Assembly: GCF_001280005.1 (NCBI RefSeq)
Contig: NZ_LGDW01000444.1
Span: 1 to 64,000, forward strand
Source: Streptomyces sp. NRRL WC-3618
GTDB lineage: Bacteria > Actinomycetota > Actinomycetes > Streptomycetales > Streptomycetaceae
DNA length: 64,000 nt
Direction of reading: 5' to 3'
Part shown: piece by piece, positions 1 through 7,925 of the stretch
Layout: each line of letters begins with the position of its first letter
Position numbering within the stretch: position 1 is the first letter of the stretch
Notes under the pieces: model-generated
What the model saw: only the letters and a program-made list of their open reading frames with translations
Told to the model about the DNA's origin: nothing
Database searches by the model: none
Translations under genes and position numbers: made by a program

Positions 1-110
1 GGTGGGCGGGGGCGGGGGCTGGGTAGGGGCGGCGGGGGAGTCGCGCCGAAAGCCACGGCGACAGGATTAGAACCTACGTACGAGTAACGTCGATGGGTCC
101 CCTCCCCACC

Positions 111-959
111 TCAATGTGGTCTCAGCGCCCGCCTGGCCGCGTTGATGACGTTGTGGGCGTCGGTTCCGTACACGGCGGATTCGCTCAGGGTCTTCCAGAC
201 CTTCGCGTACAAGGCGATGTTGTCGGCGTCGTCCAGCCACAGCTCGGCGTGCCAGTCCTCCGCCGAGACGACCCGGTCGTCCAGGATGCAGAAGCTGTTT
301 CCGGGCGGGATCTTCACGGAGGCCGAGAGCGGAATGATCCCCAGTTCAACGGTGTCCATTCCGATGGCCCCCGCGAGCCGGTCGAGCTGGGCGACCAGCA
401 CGGAGGGCGGACAGACGAGGACGCGCAACGCGGCTTCCCACATGACGACCCGCAGCCGATGACCTGATGTGTACAGCCAGTCCTGCCGCCGCATCCTGAC
501 CCGTACAGCTTCCTCAGTGTCGGTCGTGGAGCCGTGCAGCTGTGCGTACCGGGTGAGTACCGCCCGCGCGTAATCGGCCGTCTGGAGCAGCCCTGTGACC
601 GTGGATTCTTCCCATACTCGGATGACCCGCGAGCGGGCGGTCTCTGTTGCCCAGTTCTCCTGCACCGGGCTCTGCCCTGCCGCCAGCTGGCGGCGCCATG
701 AGCGGATATGGGTCTCGAACCCTGCGAGCCGGCCTACCAGTTCGCCGTAAGCCTCGGGCTGCCCGGTCGCGTCGACCCACGCCCTGAGGTCTCTCTGTGT
801 GGCGGTCTGCCGTCCGTGCTCCAGCTTGCTGACCTTCGAGACGGGCCAGCCCAGCCGCGCGGCGAGCTGCGTACCGGTGATCTGCCCACCAGCGGCGGTG
901 AACCTGAGCCCCCTCAAACGCGCGCCGAGCGCCTCGCGCGCCTGCTGATAGTCGGTCAC
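111..959 (-). CDS. XRE-family HTH regulator with DUF5753 domain (WhiJ type)
   Basis: 282 aa, GTG start. The N-terminus (about residues 8-65) is an XRE helix-turn-helix (GTQLAARLGWPVSKVSKLEHGRQ), followed by the ligand-sensing-like DUF5753 region (TGLLQTADYARAVL near 120, and the GNSFCILDD and WHAELWLDD segments near the end). Proteins of this layout are WhiJ-like repressors of Streptomyces development and metabolism, usually working with a small DUF397 or DUF6879 partner. Here the DUF6879 gene lies 16 bp upstream on the same strand, so the two are probably co-transcribed. Target genes are unknown; the divergent small genes from 1898 are obvious candidates. Confidence 0.85.
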   Translation of the reverse strand: MTDYQQAREALGARLRGLRFTAAGGQITGTQLAARLGWPVSKVSKLEHGRQTATQRDLRAWVDATGQPEAYGELVGRLAGFETHIRSWRRQLAAGQSPVQENWATETARSRVIRVWEESTVTGLLQTADYARAVLTRYAQLHGSTTDTEEAVRVRMRRQDWLYTSGHRLRVVMWEAALRVLVCPPSVLVAQLDRLAGAIGMDTVELGIIPLSASVKIPPGNSFCILDDRVVSAEDWHAELWLDDADNIALYAKVWKTLSESAVYGTDAHNVINAARRALRPH

Positions 960-975
960 CGGTACGCGTCTGCTC

Positions 976-1725
976 CTATTCCATGGCGGCTACCTGCGCC
1001 GCGAACTGGTCGTATGGGACGGCGTGATGCAGGGCGGCGTCACGCGCGATGGCATACCGCACGACTTCGGCGGGCTCCGTCTTGGCTTCGTAGCTGGTCA
1101 GTTCGTCGGCATCATTGAAGTGCAGCACCACGACAAGGCGCGAATCGAAGATCCAGAAGTCCTCTTCGAGCAGCCGCAGCCGCTCAGCATCCGACCGCCA
1201 CAGACAGCGGGCGTCCTCACCTGTGGCGGCGTTGCACGCCGCGTAGCCGAGCAGGAACCGTTGTCCGTCAGTGGGCGGATTGTCGACGACCCGTACCCGC
1301 CCGATGGCCTTACCCAGGTCGACCTGGCGCCGGATGTTCTGGTGCCACTCGCCGGCCATGTCGGGCTCCCACACCACGACGCCGGTCTTGAGGAACTCGT
1401 CGAACGTCTCGTCACGGTCCGACGCGTAGCCCCGCCTGGTCTCCAGGTGCCATGCGCTGTGCTCGAAGTCCCTGAACAGACGGGCGAACTCGTCCGCGTC
1501 AATCACCTCGGGCATCGGGTTGATCTCCTTCGGCGCCCAGTTCACAAGCAGTTCGCGCGGTACGACGACCGCCGCTTCTCCGGCGCCGAAGTGGTGCAAC
1601 TGAGCAAGGTCTTCGGGGTTGGTCAGCGGCCTGCCCTGCACCACGACCTCTGGCGTGTCCAGACTCTCGTGCAATGCCGGGCAGTTGCCGACCTTGCTGT
1701 CGGTACCGGTGAAACGCAGTCGCAT
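976..1725 (-). CDS. DUF6879-family protein
   Basis: 249 aa from the ATG at 1725, which has a GAGAGG Shine-Dalgarno 8-9 bases upstream; the frame is open further upstream but that extension is not protein-like. The C-terminal two thirds (from FARLFRDFEHSAWHLETRRGY) match the DUF6879 pattern: short aromatic-rich motifs, a W-R-R-Q-V-D-L segment and DFWIFDSR. The N-terminal about 75 residues (LRFTGTDSKVGNCPALHESLDTPEVVVQG) resemble the small proteins often encoded beside such genes, so this looks like a natural fusion. It precedes the XRE/DUF5753 gene by 16 bp and is probably its operon partner. Molecular function is unknown. Confidence 0.75.
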   Translation of the reverse strand: MRLRFTGTDSKVGNCPALHESLDTPEVVVQGRPLTNPEDLAQLHHFGAGEAAVVVPRELLVNWAPKEINPMPEVIDADEFARLFRDFEHSAWHLETRRGYASDRDETFDEFLKTGVVVWEPDMAGEWHQNIRRQVDLGKAIGRVRVVDNPPTDGQRFLLGYAACNAATGEDARCLWRSDAERLRLLEEDFWIFDSRLVVVLHFNDADELTSYEAKTEPAEVVRYAIARDAALHHAVPYDQFAAQVAAME

Positions 1726-1897
1726 GGTTGTGGTCCTCTCGTGGTTGCGGACCACTCCAGGATGCGCGGGCCGTACATCACGGACTACAGCGTGCATCCG
1801 ACCTTAGGAGAAAGAAAGAGGAAAGCCAGTCCCCGGACGAGAAAAAACGAGAAAACACCGTAGTGCGCCCTAACCGCTCGTCCCTAACGTCCCGTTC

Positions 1898-2098
1898 ATG
1901 CCCACGAAGAAACCTGACACCGACCCCGTCGCGGCGATGGAGTCCCTCAGAGCAGCACTGACCGAGGTCGGCATCGTCCTGCCCTCCCTGCGGATCGACC
2001 CCGCATCCCCGCAACTGCGGCTGGTCGAGCTGGGTCGTGTGCGTGCCGACGTGGCCGTGCGCCTGGCGGAAGCGCTTCAGCGAGGGGGCCGCGAGTGA
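1898..2098 (+). CDS. small hypothetical protein, first gene of a three-gene overlapping cluster
   Basis: 66 aa, ATG start. It is a charged alpha-helical peptide ending in a leucine/arginine-rich helix (LVELGRVRADVAVRLAEALQRG). Its stop overlaps the GTG of the next gene, indicating translational coupling. No clear Shine-Dalgarno is present. Two direct CCCTAAC repeats, 14 bp apart (1868-1874 and 1882-1888), sit just upstream and could be an operator. The gene is divergent from the DUF6879/XRE pair, an arrangement common around WhiJ-like modules. Function unknown. Confidence 0.6.
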   Translation: MPTKKPDTDPVAAMESLRAALTEVGIVLPSLRIDPASPQLRLVELGRVRADVAVRLAEALQRGGRE

Positions 2099-2334
2099 CC
2101 CCCTACGACAAGCCCCCGACGATGCTCAGCCACGGCGAACTGCCCTACCCACCCGGGACACTCGTCGAGGACACGCGGCACGACCGGACCGGCGAACTCG
2201 TCGGCGTGATCGAGGAACGCCTGAAGGAGTCCGGCAAGCTCCTCAGCCGAACCGCCTACGTGCGGCCGAAGGGGGGCGGCATCGAGTGGGACGCGCCCTT
2301 GGCCCGTATCCGGCCCGCTGAAGCGCAGCCGTGA
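2095..2334 (+). CDS. small hypothetical protein, coupled to its neighbours
   Basis: 79 aa, GTG start inside the stop of the preceding gene (GTGA overlap). The sequence PPGTLVEDTRHDRTGELVGVIEE followed by a C-terminal GGIEWDAPLARIRPAE resembles the small beta-barrel-like proteins frequently found beside XRE/ATPase modules in Streptomyces. The C-terminal EWD-x-PL motif recurs in a degenerate second copy at 2590-2645. Its stop overlaps the GTG of the following gene. Function unknown. Confidence 0.6.
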   Translation: MTPYDKPPTMLSHGELPYPPGTLVEDTRHDRTGELVGVIEERLKESGKLLSRTAYVRPKGGGIEWDAPLARIRPAEAQP

Positions 2335-2546
2335 CGACGCCGACCAAAGTGGCTGCCCTCCTCGGCCCTGGTGACCACATCGGCTATGAGGGGCAGTGGC
2401 GCACGGTGAGGGCCACCAGAACCGACATCGGCGCGATGGGCGGGCTGTTCGTGGTCGTCACCTGGGAGGAGGGTGGCACGGACCGTTTGCGGGCGGGTGA
2501 TGAGCTGCTGGTGGGCGTCCCGGAGTCACCGCCCCGGAGCGCGTAG
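2331..2546 (+). CDS. small hypothetical protein, third gene of the coupled cluster
   Basis: 71 aa, GTG start overlapping the previous stop. It begins MTTPTKVAALLGPGD and has a central strand-rich segment (GGLFVVVTWEEGGTDRL). The N-terminal 15 residues recur in a broken second copy starting at 2642, so this pair of small genes was once tandemly duplicated. I see no catalytic or metal-binding motif. Confidence 0.6.
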   Translation: MTTPTKVAALLGPGDHIGYEGQWRTVRATRTDIGAMGGLFVVVTWEEGGTDRLRAGDELLVGVPESPPRSA

Positions 2547-2552
2547 GCCGTC

Positions 2553-2690
2553 GCGGGGGACGTCGCGGGAACCTCCGCCGCTCTCACGGAATGGGATGTG
2601 CCGCTCAACCAGATCCAGATCCAGATCGCGAAGGGTGACGAGTGAGCACCCCAGGCATGGTGGCCGTCCTCCTCGGGCCTGGTGAACTGA
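2553..2690 (+). pseudogene. remnant of a tandem second copy of the preceding two small genes
   Basis: Reading the frame that stops at 2643-2645 gives LTEWDVPLNQIQIQ, matching the EWDAPLARI end of the 2095 gene. A GTG at 2642 overlaps that stop exactly as the GTGA junction does at 2331, and opens with STPGMVAVLLGPGE, matching TTPTKVAALLGPGD of the 2331 gene. Homology stops around 2690, where the oppositely oriented DUF6584 gene ends. So the sequence retains the tail of one gene copy, the coupled junction and the head of the next copy; the rest is lost. Confidence 0.6.
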
Positions 2691-2691
2691 C

Positions 2692-3219
2692 TCAGCCGAA
2701 GAGGGCCACGACTCCATTCACCCAGATCGCAACGAACGCGAGGGCCCCCACCAGGCAGCCGACGCCCGCCAGTACACCGCTCACCGACCACGGCGCGGAG
2801 GGCTCCTCGGACTCCTCTTCCAGGCCCTCCCGGTAGGAATCCGGGTCGTCCCAGGCGACGGGGTGCCCCAGTTCCTCGGCGCAGGCGGTGCGTACCGCGA
2901 CGAGCTGGCCCTCCGCGAAGGCGGTGGCAGCCGTCGCCTCGGGGCCGTGCCAGGCGAGGGCCTTCATCCGCCGCCCGGGAGACCCGTACCGCGCCTCGAA
3001 GGCGGCGGTCTCGTCAGCGTCGCGGTCCTCGTCGAGGTACATCCAGCGTCCGGCCTCGGCGGGGTCGCCGTAGAGCCGGTACACCTCGGCCAGACGTCGG
3101 CGGAGCGTCAAGTCGTACGGGAAGGACGAGACGAGGCCACGCAAACGCTGTCGCGCGACGGGTACCCGGCCGGCGGCCAGGTCCGCGTCGACTCGGGCGA
3201 GGGTCTCTGTCAGGGGCAT
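2692..3219 (-). CDS. DUF6584-like protein with C-terminal membrane segment
   Basis: 175 aa from the ATG at 3219 (MPLTETLARVDADL); the frame is open for 27 more codons upstream but without a convincing start. The N-terminal half is helical and TPR-like (RVPVARQRLRGLVSSFPYDLTLRRRLAEVYRLYGD), as in DUF6584 proteins. The C-terminus has one hydrophobic helix (SGVLAGVGCLVGALAFVAIWV) after an acidic stretch, suggesting membrane anchoring. It converges with the small-gene cluster and is separate from the DUF397/XRE pair upstream. Function unknown. Confidence 0.6.
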   Translation of the reverse strand: MPLTETLARVDADLAAGRVPVARQRLRGLVSSFPYDLTLRRRLAEVYRLYGDPAEAGRWMYLDEDRDADETAAFEARYGSPGRRMKALAWHGPEATAATAFAEGQLVAVRTACAEELGHPVAWDDPDSYREGLEEESEEPSAPWSVSGVLAGVGCLVGALAFVAIWVNGVVALFG

Positions 3220-3315
3220 GAACGCATGATCGGGTACCGCACTGATCTGCGTCGACCGACTTTTGTTGCGGGATACGCAGCCGGCCGGCGCGATCCGCAC
3301 CCCACGAGGGGAAGG

Positions 3316-3525
3316 TCAACCCGCGTCCACGGACGCCCTGACGAACTCGACGAAGGGGGCGAAAGCGCCGACGGGGAAGGTGAGGGGCGCTCGGGCGGGG
3401 GCCTTTGAGTCGCGGACGGCTATGCGGGTGCGTGAGTTGGCGATCTCCAGGCAGGCGTTGCCGTCGCCGCTTCCCGAGTAGGAAGACTTCCGCCAGTTCT
3501 CGGGGATGGTCACCGGACGCCTCAC
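3316..3525 (-). CDS. DUF397 small protein
   Basis: 69 aa. The signature W-R-K-S-S-Y-S at residues 11-17, followed by CLEIA, IAVRDSK, LTFP and AFVEFV-like blocks, is the classic DUF397 fold partner of WhiJ-type regulators. Its start overlaps the stop of the upstream XRE/DUF5753 gene by 4 bp (ATGA), so the two are translationally coupled. In characterised pairs the small protein antagonises or tunes the HTH repressor. Specific targets cannot be read from the sequence. Confidence 0.9.
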   Translation of the reverse strand: MRRPVTIPENWRKSSYSGSGDGNACLEIANSRTRIAVRDSKAPARAPLTFPVGAFAPFVEFVRASVDAG

Positions 3526-4373
3526 AGTTCCTTGGCCAGCCTGTGGATGAAGTCACGCGACCGTTCCGGTTCGAGTGACACCGCCTCCACTCTACGGAAG
3601 AGGGTTCGAAAGACTGCGAGTTGAGCTTCGGAGTCGATGAAGAGGGCGCCGTGAGGGCCGTCGCGCACCACGGTGTCCAGCCTGGGAACCACACCTCCGG
3701 CATAGACCATGTCTGCTGTGATGTCGGCGAAGTCGTCCAGCGCGAAGGGGATGACACGCACGGTGACGTGGTCTGCTTCGGAGAGCTCCAGGATGCGAGC
3801 GAGCTGAGCCCGCGATGTGGCACGGCCTCCGACGTTGATGCGCAACGCAGCCTCATGGACCAGCGCTTCGTACGGGATCGGCTGCGCCTCCTCGATGACA
3901 AGGCGTCTCTGCATTCGGTGCAGGACGCGCAACTCAAGCTCGCTCTCGGGGAGTTCTGGGACCCGACGGGAGAAGAGCGCCCGGGAGTAGTCCTCGATCT
4001 GGAGGAGGCCGGGGATGTGCAGGAAGTCCACGTCCCACCTGTGGGTGGCATGGTGTTCCAGTTCGGACAGGTCAAGGAACGAGGTCGGCAACAGGCCTCG
4101 ATACTCCTCCCACCACCCGCGCGTCCGGTCGGCCGCCATCGACGCCAGGGCATTGATGAGCGACTCGTCCGTACACGCGTAGTGGGCCGCGAGCCTTCGC
4201 AGCCGCTGCTCGCTCACGCCAGACACCCCGGACTCGATCTGGCTGATCTGAACGGAGTTGACGCCGAGCAGCGCCGCTGATTCCCGCGCGCTGAGGCCTG
4301 CGGCCTCGCGGAGCCTGCGCAATTCGACTGCCAGACGCATCTGACGCGCGGTTGGTTCGCGCTTGGTCCCCAT
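3522..4373 (-). CDS. XRE-family HTH regulator with DUF5753 domain (WhiJ type)
   Basis: 283 aa. The HTH lies at residues 11-68 (LRRLREAAGLSARESAALLGVNSVQISQIESG) and DUF5753 follows (IPGLLQIEDYSRALF near 105; LARILELSEADHVTVRVIPF near 195). It forms a coupled unit with the DUF397 gene downstream and is divergent from an anti-sigma-like ATPase gene at 4598, the standard WhiJ-type three-gene module. The 224-bp divergent region holds an inverted repeat that could be its operator. Confidence 0.88.
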   Translation of the reverse strand: MGTKREPTARQMRLAVELRRLREAAGLSARESAALLGVNSVQISQIESGVSGVSEQRLRRLAAHYACTDESLINALASMAADRTRGWWEEYRGLLPTSFLDLSELEHHATHRWDVDFLHIPGLLQIEDYSRALFSRRVPELPESELELRVLHRMQRRLVIEEAQPIPYEALVHEAALRINVGGRATSRAQLARILELSEADHVTVRVIPFALDDFADITADMVYAGGVVPRLDTVVRDGPHGALFIDSEAQLAVFRTLFRRVEAVSLEPERSRDFIHRLAKEL

Positions 4374-4392
4374 CGACCGCTCCTCGGCTCAA

Positions 4393-4417
4393 CGAACGTG
4401 CGAGTGCAACTCGTTCG
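4393..4417. promoter_or_regulatory. inverted repeat in the divergent promoter region of the second WhiJ-type module
   Basis: CGAACG (4393-4398) and CGTTCG (4412-4417) form a 6-bp inverted repeat about 20 bp upstream of the XRE gene start. A second partly palindromic stretch, CTTAAATCTAAG, lies around 4449. XRE repressors commonly bind such repeats near their own promoters. Assignment is inference; the rest of 4374-4597 shows nothing else. Confidence 0.3.
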
Positions 4418-4597
4418 GGGGTCAGATTACGCGACCAGCTTGCCGATTCTTAAATCTAAGGTCTACCGTCGGTGACGCAACGCACACCCTGCGGAACCCC
4501 GGGCCCCCGGAAGCGCACCGCTCCGCCCTGCCGCGACGACTGCGGCACGCCACCGCCCGCCGACCGCAACCCCCCACCACCGAACGGGAGTTGACGC

Positions 4598-5065
4598 ATG
4601 CCCGCATCCGAGAAGGAAACCGACCCCGAGTCCTGGGAGTACTCCCTGTACATCCCCAACGACCTCCGCGCCGTCACCATCAGCCGCCGCACCCTCCGCC
4701 TGATCCTGACCACGCACGGACTGACCGGCTACCTCGATCTGGCCGAACTCCTCGCCTCGGAGTTGGTGTCCAACGCCGTACGCCACACCAAAGGCCCCGC
4801 CGCCCTGCGCGTGCGCTGGTCGGCCGGTGTCCTGCGGATCGGGGCCTGGGACGCGGACCCCCGACCGCCGGAGCCGCCGCAGGAGTTGGGGCAGCTCACC
4901 GAGTCGGAGGACGGGCGCGGGATGGGGATGGTGCGGGCCTGCGCCGATGTGTGGGGGTGGCAGCCGCTGAGCCGGTTCGGGAATCGCGGCAAGTTCGTGT
5001 GGTGCGAACTCGGCGCCGGCGATGTCGGCGGCAGTGGTCCGGCAGCACCCCTACCGGCGGCCTAG
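4598..5065 (+). CDS. ATP-binding protein, RsbW/anti-sigma-like GHKL kinase fold
   Basis: 155 aa, ATG start. Motifs of the HATPase_c_2 family are present: the N-box LASELVSNAVRH (about residues 50-61), the D-x-D/P segment GAWDADPRPPEP (near 83-94) and the G-rich lid DGRGMGMVRACAD (about 107-119). Such single-domain proteins are the third member of WhiJ-type modules and resemble SpoIIAB/RsbW anti-sigma kinases, although many act without an obvious sigma partner. It is divergent from the XRE/DUF397 pair. No sigma-factor gene is adjacent. Confidence 0.85.
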   Translation: MPASEKETDPESWEYSLYIPNDLRAVTISRRTLRLILTTHGLTGYLDLAELLASELVSNAVRHTKGPAALRVRWSAGVLRIGAWDADPRPPEPPQELGQLTESEDGRGMGMVRACADVWGWQPLSRFGNRGKFVWCELGAGDVGGSGPAAPLPAA

Positions 5066-5152
5066 CCGTACCCGCCCCATGCGGGACTCCTGGTGAGGCC
5101 CTGTGGAGTAACCCGGGAGGAAAGAGTTGATAACCTGCCCTACTGTCCGATT

Positions 5153-6040
5153 ATGACCACTTCACGTACCCGTCTCGCTGTGATGGCCACGGTCCTCGGT
5201 CTGATCGCGGTGCTCGGGGTCGTATGGCTGGTCAAGTCGGCCACCACCGGAAGTCAGAACACGAGTGGCAGTGGCACCGACACCTCGGCGGCCCGTTCCA
5301 CGGCGGCTTCAGATGCCACGGACGGCGGAACGACGGCGTCGGGGACGACAACGGGCACCGGCCAGACCACGGGATCCGGGCAGACCGCGGGATCCGGGCA
5401 GACGACAGGCTCCGGACAGACGACCGGGAGCACGACCGGTGACGGGGGTCGCACGCCGGGCGGGGGCAAGACTCCTGGCGGGGACAAGCGGTCGATCAGC
5501 GTGAACGGCCTACGCATCGACGGCAACGGCAACGGCGACGGATGTGTGACCTTCATCAACAAGACGTCCACCCCCGCCCGCATCACAGGCGTCTCCTTCA
5601 CCAAGGTCCGCGGAGCGGGCGATCCGACGATCAGCTCCGACAACGCCGCCCACTGCGACGGACAGCAAGACGATGACGCGGACCCCCCGTGCGACGGCCT
5701 CCGGCTGATCGAGGGCAAACAGTGCCAGGCGGGAGCGGTCCTCGGGCCAGGAGCCCACGGGCACTACACCGTGGGGGCAGTGGCCAGCTACACCTTCGTC
5801 TGCGACAACGCCAAGATCAATCCGTGCGATCACGCGTCGGAGGCGGGCGGTCCACCCCCGAGTCCCCAGAACCCCGTGTCGATCTCCGGCGAGAGCGCTC
5901 CTCTCCCCACGGGCCTCGACGTCGGGGGCACACCCCCCGACACACCCCCGACGGACGACACCGATCCCGGCAATCCACCCCAGCCCGTCAACCCACCCCC
6001 CGGCGGCACCCCGACCACCCCCAGCCCCCCGGAGCAGTGA
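5153..6040 (+). CDS. secreted or membrane-anchored Thr/Gly/Pro-rich protein
   Basis: 295 aa from the ATG at 5153 (a GTG 60 bp upstream is in frame). An N-terminal hydrophobic segment (LAVMATVLGLIAVLGVVWLV) is a signal peptide or anchor. It is followed by a low-complexity linker of repeated GSGQT units (residues about 60-95), a compact cysteine-containing domain (CVTFINKTS, AHCDGQQ, PPCDGL, KQCQAG, FVCDN, NPCDH; six cysteines, probably disulphides), and a proline-rich tail (DTPPTDDTDPGNPP). The stop overlaps the start of the next membrane-protein gene, so the two are co-expressed and may form an envelope complex. I do not recognise the family. Confidence 0.65.
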   Translation: MTTSRTRLAVMATVLGLIAVLGVVWLVKSATTGSQNTSGSGTDTSAARSTAASDATDGGTTASGTTTGTGQTTGSGQTAGSGQTTGSGQTTGSTTGDGGRTPGGGKTPGGDKRSISVNGLRIDGNGNGDGCVTFINKTSTPARITGVSFTKVRGAGDPTISSDNAAHCDGQQDDDADPPCDGLRLIEGKQCQAGAVLGPGAHGHYTVGAVASYTFVCDNAKINPCDHASEAGGPPPSPQNPVSISGESAPLPTGLDVGGTPPDTPPTDDTDPGNPPQPVNPPPGGTPTTPSPPEQ

Positions 6041-6945
6041 TGACGGCCGCCCCCACGCCGCCGCCCGAGCCCTCCGACCAGCAGCCCGTCTCCGCCCGGG
6101 TCCGGCACCTCGCGGAGGCACTCGGTCCGACGACGCTGGCGACCGCGCTGCTGATCTACTTCGGCTACGTCGCCACCCGCGCGCGTTACGACTACTTCGG
6201 CGTCCCCGTGGACATGACCGGCCGGTCCAACCAGGGCCTGATGCTGGACGGAATGGAGGTCGTCTTCGTCCCGGCGGCGATGATCTTCCTGGGGGTCATG
6301 GCGCTCGTGGCGATCCACGCCCTCGTCACCTGGGTGCTGGCCCGCGACGCGGGCGGCGACGCGTCCGCCGCCCTCCTCCTCGCGTACGGCTTCGTCCTCG
6401 TCGGCGTCATCCTGATCGGCGAGGCGCTCATCGGCATGTTCGTCCAGAGCTCCGACACGAGCGTGAAGTTCGGCATCGTGCCGCTGGCCCTGGCGTTCGG
6501 ACCTGCGGCGGTGGCGTACGGGGTCTGGATCTACGGCCGCCGGCGCGGGAGCCCGCTGCTGTCGCAACGTATGGCCAGGAACGGTGTGATGTGCGTACTC
6601 GCGCTGGGTGTGGCCGGGCTGTTCTGGGCATCCACGCAGCTGGCGTGGGCGTACGGCAGGGGCCGGGGCGAGGAGGACGTCACCGCTCTCGGTCGCCGCC
6701 CCGAGGTCGTCATCGACTCCAAGGAACCGCTGGAGGGGCTGCCGACCGGGGTGACCCCGATCCAGCTCGGGAAGCCCGGCGAGAGCGGGCGGGAGTACCG
6801 CCACCGCTACCGGGGATTCCGGCTGTTGCTGGCGTCCGGCGGACGGCTGTTCCTGGTCACCCCGCAGTGGCAACTCGGCCGGGACCAGACGATCGTCCTT
6901 CCGTACGCGGACGACATCCGCGTACAGCTCATCCCGCAACGCTGA
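6040..6945 (+). CDS. integral membrane protein with C-terminal soluble domain
   Basis: 301 aa from the ATG at 6040; a GTG one codon earlier is also possible. Four hydrophobic segments are visible (about residues 28-46, 72-98, 109-130 and 145-162), then a fifth around 182-200, followed by a roughly 100-residue soluble tail (YRGFRLLLASGGRLFLVTP). The start overlaps the stop of the secreted-protein gene (TGATG), so translation is coupled. Family not recognised; a role linked to the upstream exported protein is inferred from context only. Confidence 0.65.
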   Translation: MTAAPTPPPEPSDQQPVSARVRHLAEALGPTTLATALLIYFGYVATRARYDYFGVPVDMTGRSNQGLMLDGMEVVFVPAAMIFLGVMALVAIHALVTWVLARDAGGDASAALLLAYGFVLVGVILIGEALIGMFVQSSDTSVKFGIVPLALAFGPAAVAYGVWIYGRRRGSPLLSQRMARNGVMCVLALGVAGLFWASTQLAWAYGRGRGEEDVTALGRRPEVVIDSKEPLEGLPTGVTPIQLGKPGESGREYRHRYRGFRLLLASGGRLFLVTPQWQLGRDQTIVLPYADDIRVQLIPQR

Positions 6946-7022
6946 ACACGGCTCCGTCAAGGTTCGCTTAAGGATCGCGATCGAGCCGGAACCGGAGCCG
7001 GGGCCGGTCTAGAAAGATCCGT

Positions 7023-7433
7023 ATGGAACTCACCCAGATACGCCTGCTGGTGTCCGACTTCCCCGCCGTCTACCGCTTCTACCGGGACGTCCTCGGGCTC
7101 AAGCCGCAGTTCGAGGCCGAGAGCGGCCCGTACGCCAAGCTCAGCCCCGACACCGGACACGCCGCGATCGCACTGCAGGACCGGGCGCAGCTGGCCGGCG
7201 TGCTCGAGCGGCTGGGGGCGGAGCCGGAGGGGTACCGCGCGCTGGTCGTGCTGCGGGTGGACGACCTGGACGCCGCCCACGCCGAACTCACCTCGCGCGG
7301 GGCGGATTTCGTCCGGGAACCGGCTCCGATGGGCGACCGGATACGGGTCGCCTACCTGGAGGACCCGGAAGGGAACCTGATCGAGCTGCAGGAGTGGCTG
7401 GCGCTGCGCGACAGCAATGGCGGCGGCCATTGA
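7023..7433 (+). CDS. VOC superfamily (glyoxalase/bleomycin-resistance fold) protein
   Basis: 136 aa, ATG start. Two beta-alpha-beta-beta-beta modules are readable: residues 1-60 (MELTQIRLLVSDFPAVYRFYRDVLGL) and 68-130 (ALVVLRVDDLDAAHAELTSRG, then VAYLEDPEGNLIELQEW). The terminal E-x-x-W is typical. The usual first metal histidine is replaced (TQIRLLV), while the PEGNLIE glutamate is kept, so it could be a metal-dependent dioxygenase/lyase or a binding protein; substrate cannot be inferred. It stands alone before a region of transposase debris. Confidence 0.85.
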   Translation: MELTQIRLLVSDFPAVYRFYRDVLGLKPQFEAESGPYAKLSPDTGHAAIALQDRAQLAGVLERLGAEPEGYRALVVLRVDDLDAAHAELTSRGADFVREPAPMGDRIRVAYLEDPEGNLIELQEWLALRDSNGGGH

Positions 7434-7533
7434 GAGACTTTCATCCTGATCTCGCAGGTCACGGGGCTGGTGTGGGTCGGGGATGACGGACTCGTGCCGG
7501 TCAGCATCGTGATCGTCCTGGGGAGATCGTCGG

Positions 7534-7700
7534 TCACCTCTGGATCTCGGTGTTCGCGAGGACGAGGAGGGCCCGCAGGAGGATGGATGCGGACCTTGGT
7601 GAGGATGCGCCAGGTCTTGAGGTTGGCGAAGCCGTGCTCGACGGCGGCGCGTTCGCGGCTGAGCAGACGGTTCGGCGCTGTCACGTTGGTTAGCCGGGTG
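7534..7700 (-). pseudogene. IS5-type transposase, C-terminal remnant
   Basis: On the minus strand, NRLLSRERAAVEHGFANLK and TWRILTKVR match the C-terminal catalytic-glutamate region of IS5-group DDE transposases. The reading frame then shifts around 7595, and the expected ending ILLRALLVLANTEIQR is found in another frame, stopping at 7534. Only about 55 residues of the roughly 270-residue enzyme remain. The flanking sequence 7434-7533 has no gene I can support. Confidence 0.65.
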
Positions 7701-7739
7701 AAATGATCTTCTGGTTGATCGTGCTGGAGGGGGCTGTCC

Positions 7740-7925
7740 GTGGAGGCCGTGTCGCTGTCGTACAAGGGGCACCGGTACCCGGTCGAGGTGACCTCCCACT
7801 GCGTGTGGCTGTACTTCCGCTTCCCGCTGTCGTTTGCGCGAGGTCGAGGAGCTGATGGTCGAGCGCGGGATCGTCGTCTCCTACGAGACGGTGCGCCGCT
7901 GGTGCGCCCGTGGCCGAGCCCGAGC
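7740..7925 (+). pseudogene. IS6-type transposase, N-terminal remnant
   Basis: From the GTG at 7740 the translation VEAVSLSYKGHRYPVEVTSH, then CVWLYFRFPLSF, is the typical N-terminus of IS6/IS240-type transposases. A one-base shift near 7832 moves the continuing homology (REVEELMVERGIVVSYETVRRW) into another frame. About 60 residues remain and the DDE core is missing. It lies head-to-head with the IS5 remnant, marking this as an insertion hot spot. Confidence 0.65.

Noticed and set aside
5372..5435. GGATCCGGGCAGAC-type repeats as a DNA-level element
   Set aside because: They encode the GSGQT linker of the secreted protein and are explained by that.
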